Source of the DNA: Acanthosepion lycidas
Lineage: Eukaryota; Mollusca; Cephalopoda; Sepiida; Sepiidae
Direction: 5' to 3'
Assembly: GCA_963932145.1 (NCBI GenBank)
Contig: OZ010586.1
Location: 56,234,340 to 56,298,339, forward strand
DNA: 64,000 bases
Shown here: piece by piece, positions 34,077 through 45,760 of the stretch
Position numbering within the stretch: position 1 is the first letter of the stretch
Layout: each line of letters opens with the position of its first letter
Program-made: the position numbers and the translations under genes
Notes under the pieces: model-generated
The model's input: the letters and a program-made list of their open reading frames with translations, nothing else
The model's database searches: none
Told to the model about the DNA's origin: nothing

Positions 34077-35334
34077 TATAATATGGCAGTCATGCAAATA
34101 TTAAATAAGATCAATACATCTAGCACATTTTTTTAAATGTTAGTTTTAATCTTAAATGCTAATATGACATTAATGAAAATTTTATACATTTTCTTTTATA
34201 TTTTTAACAATAGAAGTAAAATATCAAATTTTATGCAATTGATTTCAGACTTTCGTGAAAATGTGATAGCCCTTAAAAAAACGAAAAACTTTGAAAATGC
34301 TGCGATGATGTTAAGTCAGAAAACTTGAGACGTGCTAACAGAACGAAAGCCAAGCCGGTTTTGAGGCAGATCGGATATCGCTATCAGGGGAAACAACTCT
34401 AGCATACATGACATTATTTCAGAATTGTGTATCTGCATTTTTGTTGGAGATGATTTCTAATACATTTTTGGAATATTAAAGACTTATTGCAAATATGTAC
34501 TCGCATAGCAGATTTTAATAAACTTTTATGATCTGTAAAAATTGATAAAATAATAAGAGCATTTCCATTGACTCACGGAAACAAACTTAATTTTAAAATA
34601 TTTAACAACTTTTTATCATATTATGTATTTTAAATTGAAAAAAAAAATTAAGCAATTCTTGTCAAAAATTCATTTTTTATCGAAAAAATAATTTGGTTTC
34701 AGATAAAAAAAAGTCCTTAGTATATATTATTCAGAAAAGCCATTAAAAGCTTTTTGAATTAATGTCTTTATTTTTATTGGGTTTTATATTTTACAATTGA
34801 GCTAAATCATCGATTTACAAAAAAATTGATGATTTATATTCTGCAAAGTCGTGTGCATTTAATTAAAAAGAAACATCTACTCACGGCTTCGAGTTTTTCA
34901 AGTTTTCATAAAATTAAGTAAGAGGAGTATAAAAGATGTAAAAAAAGAAATATTTTTACGATGACTTTCTAAAAAACAAACATTTCTAAAATAATTTCAT
35001 TTATTTTTTAATAAGTTCTTAAAATTTCAATAAAATTCGTCAATTATTTGATTTTTGCAAGAATTTCTAAATTAATGTGTTTTTCAACTGACAAAGACGC
35101 TAAAAGAAAACTAATGGTAAATATTACACTAACGGTGACCTAAAAAAAAACAAGATTTTCAACCTAAATTTCAAACGTGGTGGAAAGGAATAAAAAAAAT
35201 TTAAAAAGTAATTAAAAATAGTTTGGTCTTTCCTCTTATTAATAAAATAAACTTTTTACGGTAAAACTTTGTTTTTGGGTTTTGGGGCTTTTTTTTCATC
35301 ATGCTATGCTGTTTATTTTTTTGTTTTTTTTTTT
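34077..35334. other. Unassigned AT-rich interval
   Basis: No gene or recognised repeat. ORFs do not exceed 63 codons. Confidence 0.45.
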
Positions 35335-35350
35335 GCGAAATGTTGGATAA

Positions 35351-35408
<58 letters not shown>

Positions 35409-35433
35409 TTATCCAACATTTCGCAAAAAAACA

Positions 35434-35437
<4 letters not shown>
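35335..35437. repeat. Inverted repeat with a (TA)n array as its loop
   Basis: gcgaaatgttggataag at 35335-35351 and its exact reverse complement at 35408-35424 enclose a TA array (35354-35406). The outer flanks continue the symmetry loosely: T-run and atgctgttt on the left, A-run and acagcat on the right. A second TA array (35438-35463) follows. Confidence 0.88.
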
Positions 35438-35474
<37 letters not shown>

Positions 35475-35514
35475 TAATTGTCGGATTTAGTCCATTTCAT
35501 AATATATATTGTCA

Positions 35515-35750
35515 TCAACGGAGGTACGGTGGAGTAATGGATAGCGGCTCGGATTGTGAGGAATCGGAGAATTCCAGTCGAATTCATTACATTCACTTAC
35601 GGGCCAATTACTTTGGGAAAGGTATGAATCCTCTTCTCCCCACAGATTTAAGTAAATAGACCGGGTTCTCCCGCAGAAAGAAATGACAACCTACTGCGGG
35701 AAAAATTCTCGTCATGTATCGAAAGCACATAACTGACTGACTGACTGTCA
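35515..35750 (+). mobile_element. tRNA-derived SINE, plus-strand copy
   Basis: Head acggtggagtaatggatagc, B-box-like gaattccagtcgaattc, body tttgggaaaggtatgaatcc and ccgcagaaagaaatgacaac, tail cataactgactgactg. A 15-20 base insertion lies in the head relative to the 27376 copy (attgtgaggaatcggag), and the middle (cagctatggg box) is eroded. Confidence 0.85.
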
Positions 35751-35873
35751 TCCACAGAGAGACTGTTGCGCAGCTTTTCAGTGTGGCTAAATCCGATTGC
35801 CTCAAGTCAGAGATTGGCGCACGGCAGGGATGAAGGTAAATTTAAATCTATTTATTTTCAGACAAACACGCCA

Positions 35874-35874
<1 letters not shown>

Positions 35875-35935
<61 letters not shown>
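35875..35935. repeat. (TA)n microsatellite
   Basis: Uninterrupted AT alternation. Confidence 0.97.
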
Positions 35936-35938
<3 letters not shown>

Positions 35939-36004
35939 TGAGTGCTGATGGTTTAGGGGTAGAAGCTGCGACTGACACTGCGACAGTCGCACTGAGGAGC
36001 TGTG

Positions 36005-37060
36005 ATACAGCGAAACAGTACTGATTACAAATCGTTCATCAAGCTCTTCCGACACATCAATATTCAGTCGGAAGAATTCCAAACAAGACTGGAAATGGTG
36101 CAGCTTATGTTTCATTTTGCACCTTATACTGCTGTAACTTTCAAGCAGTTCTTCAACAAAAGCTTTGTAATTCCCCGCTTTCTTGCTGCCCAGGAACTCA
36201 TTGATAACTTTCTTCATTATATTCCAAGCTCTCTGTCATTTCCTTCTCCAGTGTTTCGGATGTAAGAATCTGCTTTCCTTGTGATCCAACAAAAACACCA
36301 GCAGCAACTTTGGCGTCTGTCAATTTCTGGAGTATAACTCGCATTCGGGCATCAGCTTCACCATTGCGACCTAATGGCGCCAAGAATTGTTTTATTAAGA
36401 ATAGTTTTACGTGGAAGGCAGAAAAAATATCTCTACGAACATCATTGTACTTTACATTGAGGGTACAACAAAGCTACAGAGTTGATCTTTCTTTTCTCAT
36501 TCTCACTTCACGTAATGGTTTGCCATGTCTCCAATATCTCACAAACAAAAATAATGATGCATATTATACCCATCCTAGAATCCGAGCAAACATCATAACC
36601 TCTTGAAATTGTCACGTACACCCTATTTGTATTCATCATATTTCGAGCAAGATTTTTATATTTCTATAACCTTCTTTTAAGTGCATGCCTGATAGCTGGA
36701 TGCTGGTTGCTGTTGGGAAGCAACTCTGCTTTTAGTTTCCTTGTGTAGCTGTCAATGAACATCTACCATTGATCAAGTTGATGTCTCAACCTAGCGTTTC
36801 AAACAGAATGCTTACAGAAGCATTAAGTACTTAAAAAATTCACGTTTGCCCCCAATAGGTTCCCCTTTGATGCCAACAGCTCTGTACGAAATTTAGTTAT
36901 TCTCCGGCTGGTTTAAAAAAAGAGATTCTTCACATAAGAATGCTGCTTCTCTTTCCAAATATCCGTCATGATCCAATTTTTCGATGTCATCTGTGGATTA
37001 AAAAAATTGGATGAGCTGAAACCGACAGTTGTTCGTCATGACACTGATGTACATGATGAT
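36005..37060 (-). pseudogene. Relic of an unclassified multicopy ORF family (probably transposon-derived)
   Basis: Minus-strand translation shows, in order, STDDIEKLDHDGYLEREAA (about 36935-37000), FIDSYTRKLKAELLPN (about 36715-36770), LFLIKQFLAPLGRNGEAD (about 36350-36405), KLTDAKVAAGVFVGSQ (about 36280-36330), VINEFLGSKKAGNYKAF and CKMKHKLHHFQSCLEFF (about 36070-36215), ending at ELDERF. I recall this block order from a family of long intronless proteins found in many copies in cnidarians, insects and molluscs. Relatives continue with a HQDI/RYQGRW segment that is missing here. At least three frameshifts and several stops. No transposase class is established to my knowledge. Confidence 0.65.
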
Positions 37061-37800
37061 GGCTTATCTGGATTGTCCAGTTTCTTTCTATCTTGTGATC
37101 TTTTATATGTAAATAAGTTTACCATATAGAAGTAGCAGTCATTTAAATATTAGAAAAATCTGTCTGTTCTCACCAGAATCTCGGAATAGTAAACAATGTA
37201 CATTTTCTATTGTCACGCATCCATATGACATGTGCAGACTATGGCTTGTCCTGGTCTCCAATAGGACAGCCAAATTACTTTTCATAGCATTTGTTCCCTG
37301 GCGTAATAATACATTTGACTTGTTTGGGGCCAATATAATGTCCGCACGCGAAACCGAAGCAGTTGACTGATATCTTACAGTGTCTAAAAGCTATTAGAAT
37401 TTAATCTGTCGGCGGAGAAATACAGAACTCATTGCAATATAGTTATGGGAAACAAGTGTGGTACGGACAAACAAATTTATACATGATAGAAACTAATTCT
37501 TGATATAATTGACAAAATATTGGGATTGTGATGAAACGAGTTTTAAAATCTTATTCCAGAAATATACAAAAAACATAAAAAAATCAGGTGAAACAATTTT
37601 TGCTACATATTTTATAACTTATACATTTTTATTGTTAATTAATAAAACTGAAATACTTAAACTCAAGATTGATTTAATTTAATTATAATTGCATTTTCTA
37701 TTATTGTAGGTGAGTAGTTGTTTAAATAAAATATATGGATGGCTGATTTATAATTTTGTAATTTGAATTATATAATTCATTTAATATCTATTAATTCATT
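37061..37800. other. Unassigned interval
   Basis: No gene recognised. A 64-codon minus ORF at 37139-37333 has no known domain. It may be part of the adjacent relic's upstream end. Confidence 0.35.
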
Positions 37801-37946
<146 letters not shown>

Positions 37947-37979
37947 AATTAAAATAGATAGATAAATAGATAGATAATT

Positions 37980-38215
37980 CAACGTGCCGAGTTCGATTTA
38001 CGCTCGATTCTGTTTCGTTCTCTTCGCACTTTTCACTTGGAAAAGGCATGAAGCCACCTTTCTCCAACTATGGGTTAAATAGCAGTAAATGTTTTGTCCT
38101 TACAACACTAATGGTAAATTGAACTGGATCTGGTTACAGAAATTGTTTCCACTACTTTCCATTTAATCTGTTTTTTGCTACCCAGAAATGAAATGACTGG
38201 AAAATCCCCTTGGGC
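37980..38215 (+). mobile_element. tRNA-derived SINE, diverged plus-strand copy
   Basis: Recognised by agttcgatttacgctcg (B-box-like), cacttggaaaaggcatgaagcc, ctccaactatgggttaaatagcag and a box near ggttacagaaattg. The head's A box is lost into flanking gata repeats. Confidence 0.65.
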
Positions 38216-41200
38216 CAAAAATATAAAATATATAATTGCTTCGAACTGATCATTTTGGTGGCCAGTTACTAACCTGCAGGAGAAAAAAGTAAGCCATTTA
38301 CTATTTTATTTTTATATTTTTGTAGAACAACTTAAATAAACATTATCTATTTTCATTCAATAAAAAAACGAAATAAAATGATTAATATTTGCTTTTGTCG
38401 GGAAACTTTCAAATATCTCTTCACCTACATTTGCATAAAAACGATGATAATTAAGAGCATATGCGTAAAAAATGTCTTCCTAATGAATAATAAAATTTGT
38501 CCTGGGCATTTTTATTCTCTAATTGAATCTAAGAAAACAGATTCTTAAATCTACCGATGAAAACGAAAAAATGCCGTTGTGCCAGAGTCATGAAGATTGC
38601 TATTCATTAATTATAAATTAGATCATTGTCGAATTTCTTGAAAGCCTCTTTTTTAATAAATGAATTTAATGAAGATTCGAGCAGTCGGTTTCAATGTTGG
38701 TTGCCGTTTCACATTTAAACAACTGACTACAGATTTTGTAACCCACGCAACAAGTAGGAATTAAAGTTTTTAAAGAAAACAAACAAGTCTTTTAGTAGTC
38801 GTTATCACTTGCTAACTTTACATTAATTTCAGGTCAGAATTAATCATTTTAGTTATTTACTCCTTCATCTTAAGAGATTTCAATTTTATTCTGTGAAAGG
38901 TTCTCCTGTAATAAGTGACCTTTACGGTGAAACACCCACATCTAGGTAAAACAATTGCCTTTTTGTTACCCTGAAAGATCGTCTTGTCATACAACGACTG
39001 ATAACTTTTTCATATTGGTTTCACAGAATTTATTTATCTAACTATGAGAAATAACTATCATGGTTACAAAACAATATTACGAAAATATCAATAAAACTGT
39101 CGAATGAAAGTATTTTCCAAGTAATGTGCACACTCGGACAAAATGTACGTACTTCTTCTGTTCTATCAATCATAAATTCTTTATATATAAAACACATGAT
39201 CGACCAAAAAAATGTTTGTCTAAAAATCAATAAAGCTAACAAACTTACCATTTTCCAAAATTTTTTTTTTTGATATTTACTTATTCCAGATTAAGGTGAC
39301 ATTCTCACAGCAAACCGTAGACCTATAGATCGTTATCAAATCATACGTGTGCAAATTAACTTTCAACAAATAATTCTTGAAGATCAATTTCAGCCAATGC
39401 TCAACAACAGCTTTTCGGTTTAACGAATCAAATAATGTTTGCGACATAAACACTAATAATAAAAAGAACAAAACGTTGCTGTCTTCAGTTGTTGATTATT
39501 GTCTTTTCTCCTTTCAACAGGACACAAAATCAACATCTTTCGAATTGATTTCCCAAATTCCTATCGATAACCAAGACCGACGTGACTTTTAGTTTCACTA
39601 TCAAAAAACATTTGCCGATACTGGAGGTGTTCTTGTATAATTAGTTTTAATATTTATTCATTTGTTTAGTTGAATAAAATCTTCATTTTATTAATAAAAT
39701 ATTCACCATCTGCTCTAAAATCGGGTATAAATATGCAATATATTTTAATAAAAAATGCGACAGGAAGATGTAAAAGTTCTCTTTTTTAATGATTTCGCAA
39801 AAGGAAGTATTTTAAAGTTTTTCATTTGCTAAAAGTGTTGGTTTGGCTCAGTAAAAATACCAAGAGGAAAACTGAACCTTCAAAAAAAAAATATATATAT
39901 AAGCAATGGTTGTTCCGAACATACAGACGATAGTAGACTAAAAGATGCTGTCACCTGTGTCACCTGTGTAAGATTCGTAATACATTAACTGGATTATCTA
40001 AGCATTGCCACACAGAGGAATACTGATGATGAACAGTTAAAACTGTCCATTTTCATTTACAGTAATGTCAATGATTATTGAAATTAAATGTCATGATCAA
40101 CGTTGATCTCATCCAATTCGATTACAACTTTTGATGACAACGTATTTATTTTAAGCATAAATTAGATTAAATTGAAAATTCTAACCCTAACGATAGTTCA
40201 GTAACTTGGCGTTTTGTTAGAAAGTTACAATCTAAAAAAAAATTAAACGGGGGAAAATATAATTATAAATTTCCAAATCAGTTTAAACATGCGGAAAGTA
40301 ATCGATTAGGCAGTTCATCTTTTAATGAATATTTGCAAATAATTCTTATGCATTCGTTAGGTTAAAGAAATCCAATTTCGTATCGGATAAACAACAAAGC
40401 TTGATTTGCATCTTGATAAGCAGAGGCATGGCAAAAATTGTCACCTTTATTTTCAAGCAAGAACTTTAACCCAACGACCTAATCAATCCAAAAACATTTT
40501 ATCATGCAAATGACAGATTAGTGGATTGGTCATGAGTCAATTTTACAGATTTACTCTTTTACCAGATGTGCTATCTTCATTTTCAGAAATGCGTTGAAAA
40601 TATGAAGTCTAAATTTCTGCAATGGAAACTGATTTGATCATGAGAGTTGATTAATGCTTTTTTGTATTTTCAATTCTCAATTTTGTTTTATAGCACACGG
40701 TTCCATCTTCTATGAAAATGATGAAGATCTATCTCTTGCTATATGGGTATATATTTTCTTATTTTATAACTAGACACACCTTCAATGATAAAATTTTCTT
40801 TCTTCTTTCCCAACCAAAATCTACCATTTTTGATAGTGAGTTGCAAGCCGTTCTAAAACAATTCTTAGATGATCTGTTGAGCCCTATTCGCCCGTTGTTT
40901 GAAAACGTAACGCCTATAAAAAGATGATAATGTCTCTAAATATCGGCGGTCATCAGTCACAATTGCCCACTACCGTCGATTCTGGGCTAATTTGGGACAG
41001 GCATCTATAACTATGCAACGAGGACTTCTTTCAGTTTCCACTCTCGTTGCATGAAGAGACTTTCTAAAGCAATCTAATTCTAATCCAATGCTGAAATTTC
41101 GATAATATTTAACACTGATTCCTTTAAAAAAAATGACCAGCATTTACCTTTGTATTTTCTTTCGAAATCAACGAAAGAAACAGTCTTCTGCAGTTGCCTA

Positions 41201-43640
41201 ACAGTACGTTCCCTTCTGAAATGCTTTTATACATTTACAAGTTATTGGACAATTGCATGTTTATAGTAAATTGCGCAATTCTTAATGAGTATGTCTTTAT
41301 TAAATATATAATCTGTGTAAAATAATGGCGTCCATTTACTTATTGAATTGGTCCTACAAAAAAACGCTTCCTAGGTGATAAAACGATTTCATTTTCCTTG
41401 TGACAACATTTAACTGCTTTGGTTACATTAGAATAGTTTATCGAAAGCTTATCTTGGTTTGGTGAAAGCCAAAATTGTCGCGTATGAAGCGGTAGTCAAA
41501 TTCTCAAGTTACAGTTTGTAAATTTGGTCCTTTGTTAATAACCACTCTACGGTAGAAACCCAAATTAATTTTTGTCTTATATTTTATAAAATATCTTTAC
41601 AATTAAGGTGCTAATGGGTTGTTTAGCTCGTTTTGATAATTATAAAGACAAAGATCTAATAACGATCTAGCTTTCCTGACATTTGAAATTATTTTCTATT
41701 TATTTTAATAACTGGAATCATGTAGTTCTACGTTGTTTTAACGACTTAATTTTGACACAAAATGGTGGAAATTTTATAACATGAAACTTGTTCCAGAAGA
41801 AAATCAGTTGGCGTTAAGTGTATTTCTGGTTGTATAAATCAGCAGAAATGGTGAAAAATGCAGAATTCTCTTTCAACCAAATTATTGATTTGTGAAATCG
41901 GCTGATTATCATTTCCCACAAAAAATAAAAAAATAAAAACATCGTGTGCGTTAAACTTATGCTAAATTTCACATCTGCAATCTTCAATATTCCAACTTTT
42001 TCTTTCCAGTTAACTTCTCGATAATAATGCATTTGAGCGAAAAAGAATCAGTGCAAAATCACCACAACGTCTCTGCCAAAAGTTATTTCTGTTTCACTAC
42101 ATCTGTACAGAAACAGGAAGAAATGATGGCGCACAAAGAGGTAAAAAGATTGATTTTAACAAAAGAAGGAAGACTTCATAAAAATCACTTCTGTAGATTT
42201 TTCTTTTTTCCTCATTTTCCCCTTTTCTTTCTATTCTTTCTTTTCTATCCATCTTGTATCCCTTTTAACATCGAGTCTGTTGGTCAATATGGCGAGAAGA
42301 ATTATGTCAACTTTTAACTTCTTGTTCTTAAAGGATTAGATGAAAATCACTCTACGATATAACTTAGGTTTTAGGATCGAGTAGATATTTTTACAAATTC
42401 TATGGCCCAATACTCATTAAAATTACGTTTTCTTCGAAGATTAATGTCACCTGTTTCATTATGTTACCCCATGAGGTAGGAGATAGGTGTCAGCGGGTAT
42501 GGCAGTAGAGGCTGAAACTTTCCCGCCATTGAGCTTTAATTTTTGCCTTGTTACGGATAAACGCTGACTAGTAAAATGCCATGACACAAAAAAGCGTAAG
42601 AAGCAAGAGTGCCATTGAATTCCTTCACGCGGAAAAGTGAATTCATTAACATTCATCAACACTGAATGTTTATGGAAACCAAACAGTATATTCAATTCTC
42701 TGGCAATAGCGCAACAATAGCACAAGCCGAAAAAGAAAATTTTTTTTTTCTGTCAACCCTTGTATTATATGTTTTATTCCCCACCTAAATCTCTTGAACA
42801 CATGCAAGAGAAAAAATAAAGATATGTTAATTTTATTTTACGAGCTGACTTTTTCTTTTTTGATTTTTTTTAACAAGAATTATTTTTAATGTTTAATATA
42901 TGCAATGCCGTAGTCATGTAAATGTAAGATCATTTTGAAAATTTGTTCAATATTTCATTCAATTAAGCTGAAGCACATTATCTATGGAATGTTATTAATC
43001 TAAGTTATGATAATTCATTACACTTTGTTATTGAAGATTTATGTCTTAAATATTACTGGTGTATTTTTCTACATGAATTCAATGCAAAACTCAGGAAATT
43101 TGATTATTATCTGAGTCAGACATGGAATCTGACTTAAGTAATAAAAGAGATTTAATCATATGCATTCATTTTTGAAAATGTTTAATGATATTGTGAAATA
43201 AAAATTATGAGAAATGTTCTTTTGCAGAATTTATGAAAATGTCCTCCGTTCATTTCTGTTTCCTTTGATAGCAAAAAAAAAAAAAAAAAAAAATTAAAAT
43301 GGTTTTTCCTGACTTCTTTTCTATTCAAATCAAATTTATATTAAAAAATCAACAAATTTTATTTTATCTTCTGAAATTTTGACATCTTTTTTTATGTTGC
43401 TTTGCTAGTTTCGTAAATTTCGGTTTTGTAAATTTATTTTTTTTAGTAAAAAATTGAGAGACTTTTCTTATAACTTGACTCTATTTTATTATATCCGAAT
43501 TCATAAAGGAATGGAAAAAATTCTATGAAAAAATAAGTCAGACTTGTATGTAAAAAATGTCCAGCAGAGAAGTTCATTAAAGATGTAAGATTCATATCAA
43601 AATAAGAACAGTGCATTTCGGCATTTTAATCTAAAGTACA
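38216..43640. other. Repeat-poor AT-rich interval
   Basis: About 5.4 kb without microsatellites, transposon motifs or credible genes. The longest frame is 96 codons at 42027-42317, ending in a Phe-rich low-complexity stretch (FFFFPHFPLFFLFF). A poly-A run lies at 43273-43293. It could be intronic or intergenic unique sequence. Confidence 0.5.
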
Positions 43641-43644
43641 CATC

Positions 43645-43870
43645 AAGTTCAAATTCCGAGAAAGTCTGTTGCGTTCCGTTTCACATTATATCCTTGGGAA
43701 GATAAGAATCCGTCACTTATAACACCCCCACCAATCCAGCTATGGGTTAAATAACAGGGTAGATTTATCTCTGTAGTGTAAGAGAAGGGAATCTCTGGAT
43801 TCCTAACTGTAGAGAAGGCAGCTGCAAACCATTCCACTATCTTTACCAAGAATGCATGGCAATTTACAGA
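43645..43870 (+). mobile_element. tRNA-derived SINE, diverged plus-strand copy
   Basis: B-box-like agttcaaattccgag (43646), ccttgggaagataagaatcc, ccagctatgggttaaataacaggg, then an eroded tail (tgcaaaccattccac). Confidence 0.7.
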
Positions 43871-44646
43871 TAATAAAAGAAAAGAATCTGTGGAGAGTTA
43901 TTATCGTCTGCATCCTGAAGAAACGTGACATTAAAGGGTAAAAAATCCTGTATTGAGATTTTTTTCAATATTTATCTCGTTTTAATTGATACTGATATAA
44001 AAGTCTGCGACATAATTGCAGGATGCAGAGTTGACTCGATGCCAAACATTTGAATTTTAAATTAAAGCCTTAATGGGAATCAAAAAGCTCCGATATTTGC
44101 AAAGTTTTCAGATTTTATTTTAAAATCAGTTCCTGTTTATTTTATAGCTGTTAAAAAGCCCAAAAGCTGACCCTTCGAGAATTAACATTATATATTGGTT
44201 GTGTTCTCCTTGGCAAGCTAAAAATTTGTTATGTTTAATATTGATCTTCGAACTGCTATAGTCTTATGAATGCGTCAAGAGTGAAAATTCTGCAACCAAA
44301 AACATCCTTATCTTTGCTTTCCACAAAACATTTCTCGGTAACAAATAAAGAAAAATGAAGAAAAAAAAAACAAGAAAAGAAATAAAGGTGTCTCGAAAAA
44401 GAAGAGAAACAATAACTTTTTGAAAATATTGAAGAACTCGTTATCAGTGGAAGTTAAGACATAAAAATGCTGCTTTTTTTTTTATTGACAATCGAAAATG
44501 TTGTTTTCCCAAATTTTTAGTAAATAGGAAACGAATAGTCGCTTAGTACATTAATTTCTGTCTGTTTTTAATAAATTTTTGTATTCAATCATTCTAGGCA
44601 TAGATTGGAAGAATAAGTGCCATAGAAAAATACTATTTCTTAGTTT
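43871..44646. other. Unassigned interval
   Basis: No gene or recognised repeat. Confidence 0.4.
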
Positions 44647-44651
44647 GAACT

Positions 44652-45068
44652 TGTTAGGGGACCTTACCCATAAGAACATAATGAACTATTTCATACGTAA
44701 TAAATACTGCGCCTCAAGAGGAAGCAGGGAGTTCCGACTGAAGTCTAGAGTCCCGTCTGAAGTCTGGAGTTCCGTCTGAAGTCTAGAGTTCAGTCTAGAG
44801 TTCAGTCTAGAGTCTGGAGTGAAGTCCGTCAGAAGTCTGTCAGTCAGTCAGAGCGAGCGAGTCAGTCAGTCGAGTCAGAGGCAGTCCGAAACAGAGTCGT
44901 GTTCAGACAATTACTACTAAACCTGATTGTTCGTACTAACACTTTTCTACCTCTCTGCATATATTCCTGTTTGTAATATATCTGTGTTATTCCATATCCG
45001 TGTTCGAGTTCTTCTTTATTGGTTCTACCTTGGACTATCACCGTGGTACAAGGAACCGGACCATAACA
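44652..45068 (+). mobile_element. Solo LTR, family L1, with perfect 5-bp target duplication
   Basis: Starts tgttaggggaccttaccc and ends ggaccataaca. The pentamer gaact lies exactly on both sides (44647-44651, 45069-45073). The ends share an inverted TGTT...AACA. The middle (about 44735-44880) is a run of short degenerate repeats (gtctagagttc and agtcagtc types). It shares its termini and the atatccgtgtt stretch with the LTR at 9754. No internal retroelement sequence is present. Confidence 0.87.
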
Positions 45069-45073
45069 GAACT

Positions 45074-45489
45074 TAAATTTTATGAATCTCACAAACTAGA
45101 AAATTAACACAAGTTTTGGCCAAGTTTGTTTCATAATTCTGCTTGTAAGAAACATTCGGATTAAGTATTTCGTTATTTCATTCAAAACATCGAACAAATA
45201 GAATCTCATTTTCTCGAGTAATACTTGGAATATTTCCTATTATTTTAATTCTAAAAATCCTTGTGTTTCTCATTTTTCTGTTGCAGACTTTGTTTATTTT
45301 TAAGAAAGAGTAATCACTGTAGATACACTGAGGGAAAATAAAATTGTAACACCTTAAAACACGATGAAAGTATATTTTATAGTAAAAATACCAGCAATAC
45401 ATTCTCATAGTAAACAAAAAATACCAGCAATATATTTTTGTAAAATAAATTACTAATGCTTCCAAGAAAATTAAATGTCGGCATTAAAT
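45074..45489. other. Unassigned interval
   Basis: No gene recognised. It holds a short near-duplicate (atagtaaa-aataccagcaatac, near 45379 and 45409). Confidence 0.4.
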
Positions 45490-45760
45490 ATTCCTGTAAT
45501 ATTTTTACGTTATTCTATGTGTCTTGTTATCTGTTGACGCAGTGAAGCAACAGTTTCAAGTGGTGAACGAGTCGAGCATCGTCCTATTGTGTCCCATATA
45601 TGTTTAATAGGAGACAGGTCTTACAATCAAACTGACCAGAGAAGTTTTCGAACATTTTGCAGAGAATTCTGAGTAGCATGGGCATCATGTAGGTGGGCAC
45701 TATGCTGTGGAAACAGCAAAAATACCCCCTTCTGTTGCAGTAATAGAACAGAAGAAAAAC
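45490..45760 (-). mobile_element. Tc1-like transposase relic, C-terminal part (left half of a split copy)
   Basis: Minus-strand blocks QQKGVFLLFPQHSAHLHDA and ATQNSLQNV (frame 45627-45815), then DLSPIKHIWDTIGR (about 45570-45625) and a LRQQI tail. DLSPI-H-WD is the third catalytic block of Tc1 transposases. The second block (usually QQDNARPHTA) has lost its aspartate (FPQHSAHLHDA). The copy is interrupted at 45761 by a hAT element and resumes at 48373. Confidence 0.78.

Noticed and set aside
42027-42317. 96-codon ORF ending in a Phe-rich tail
   Set aside because: The tail is a T/C low-complexity run and nothing else supports a protein.
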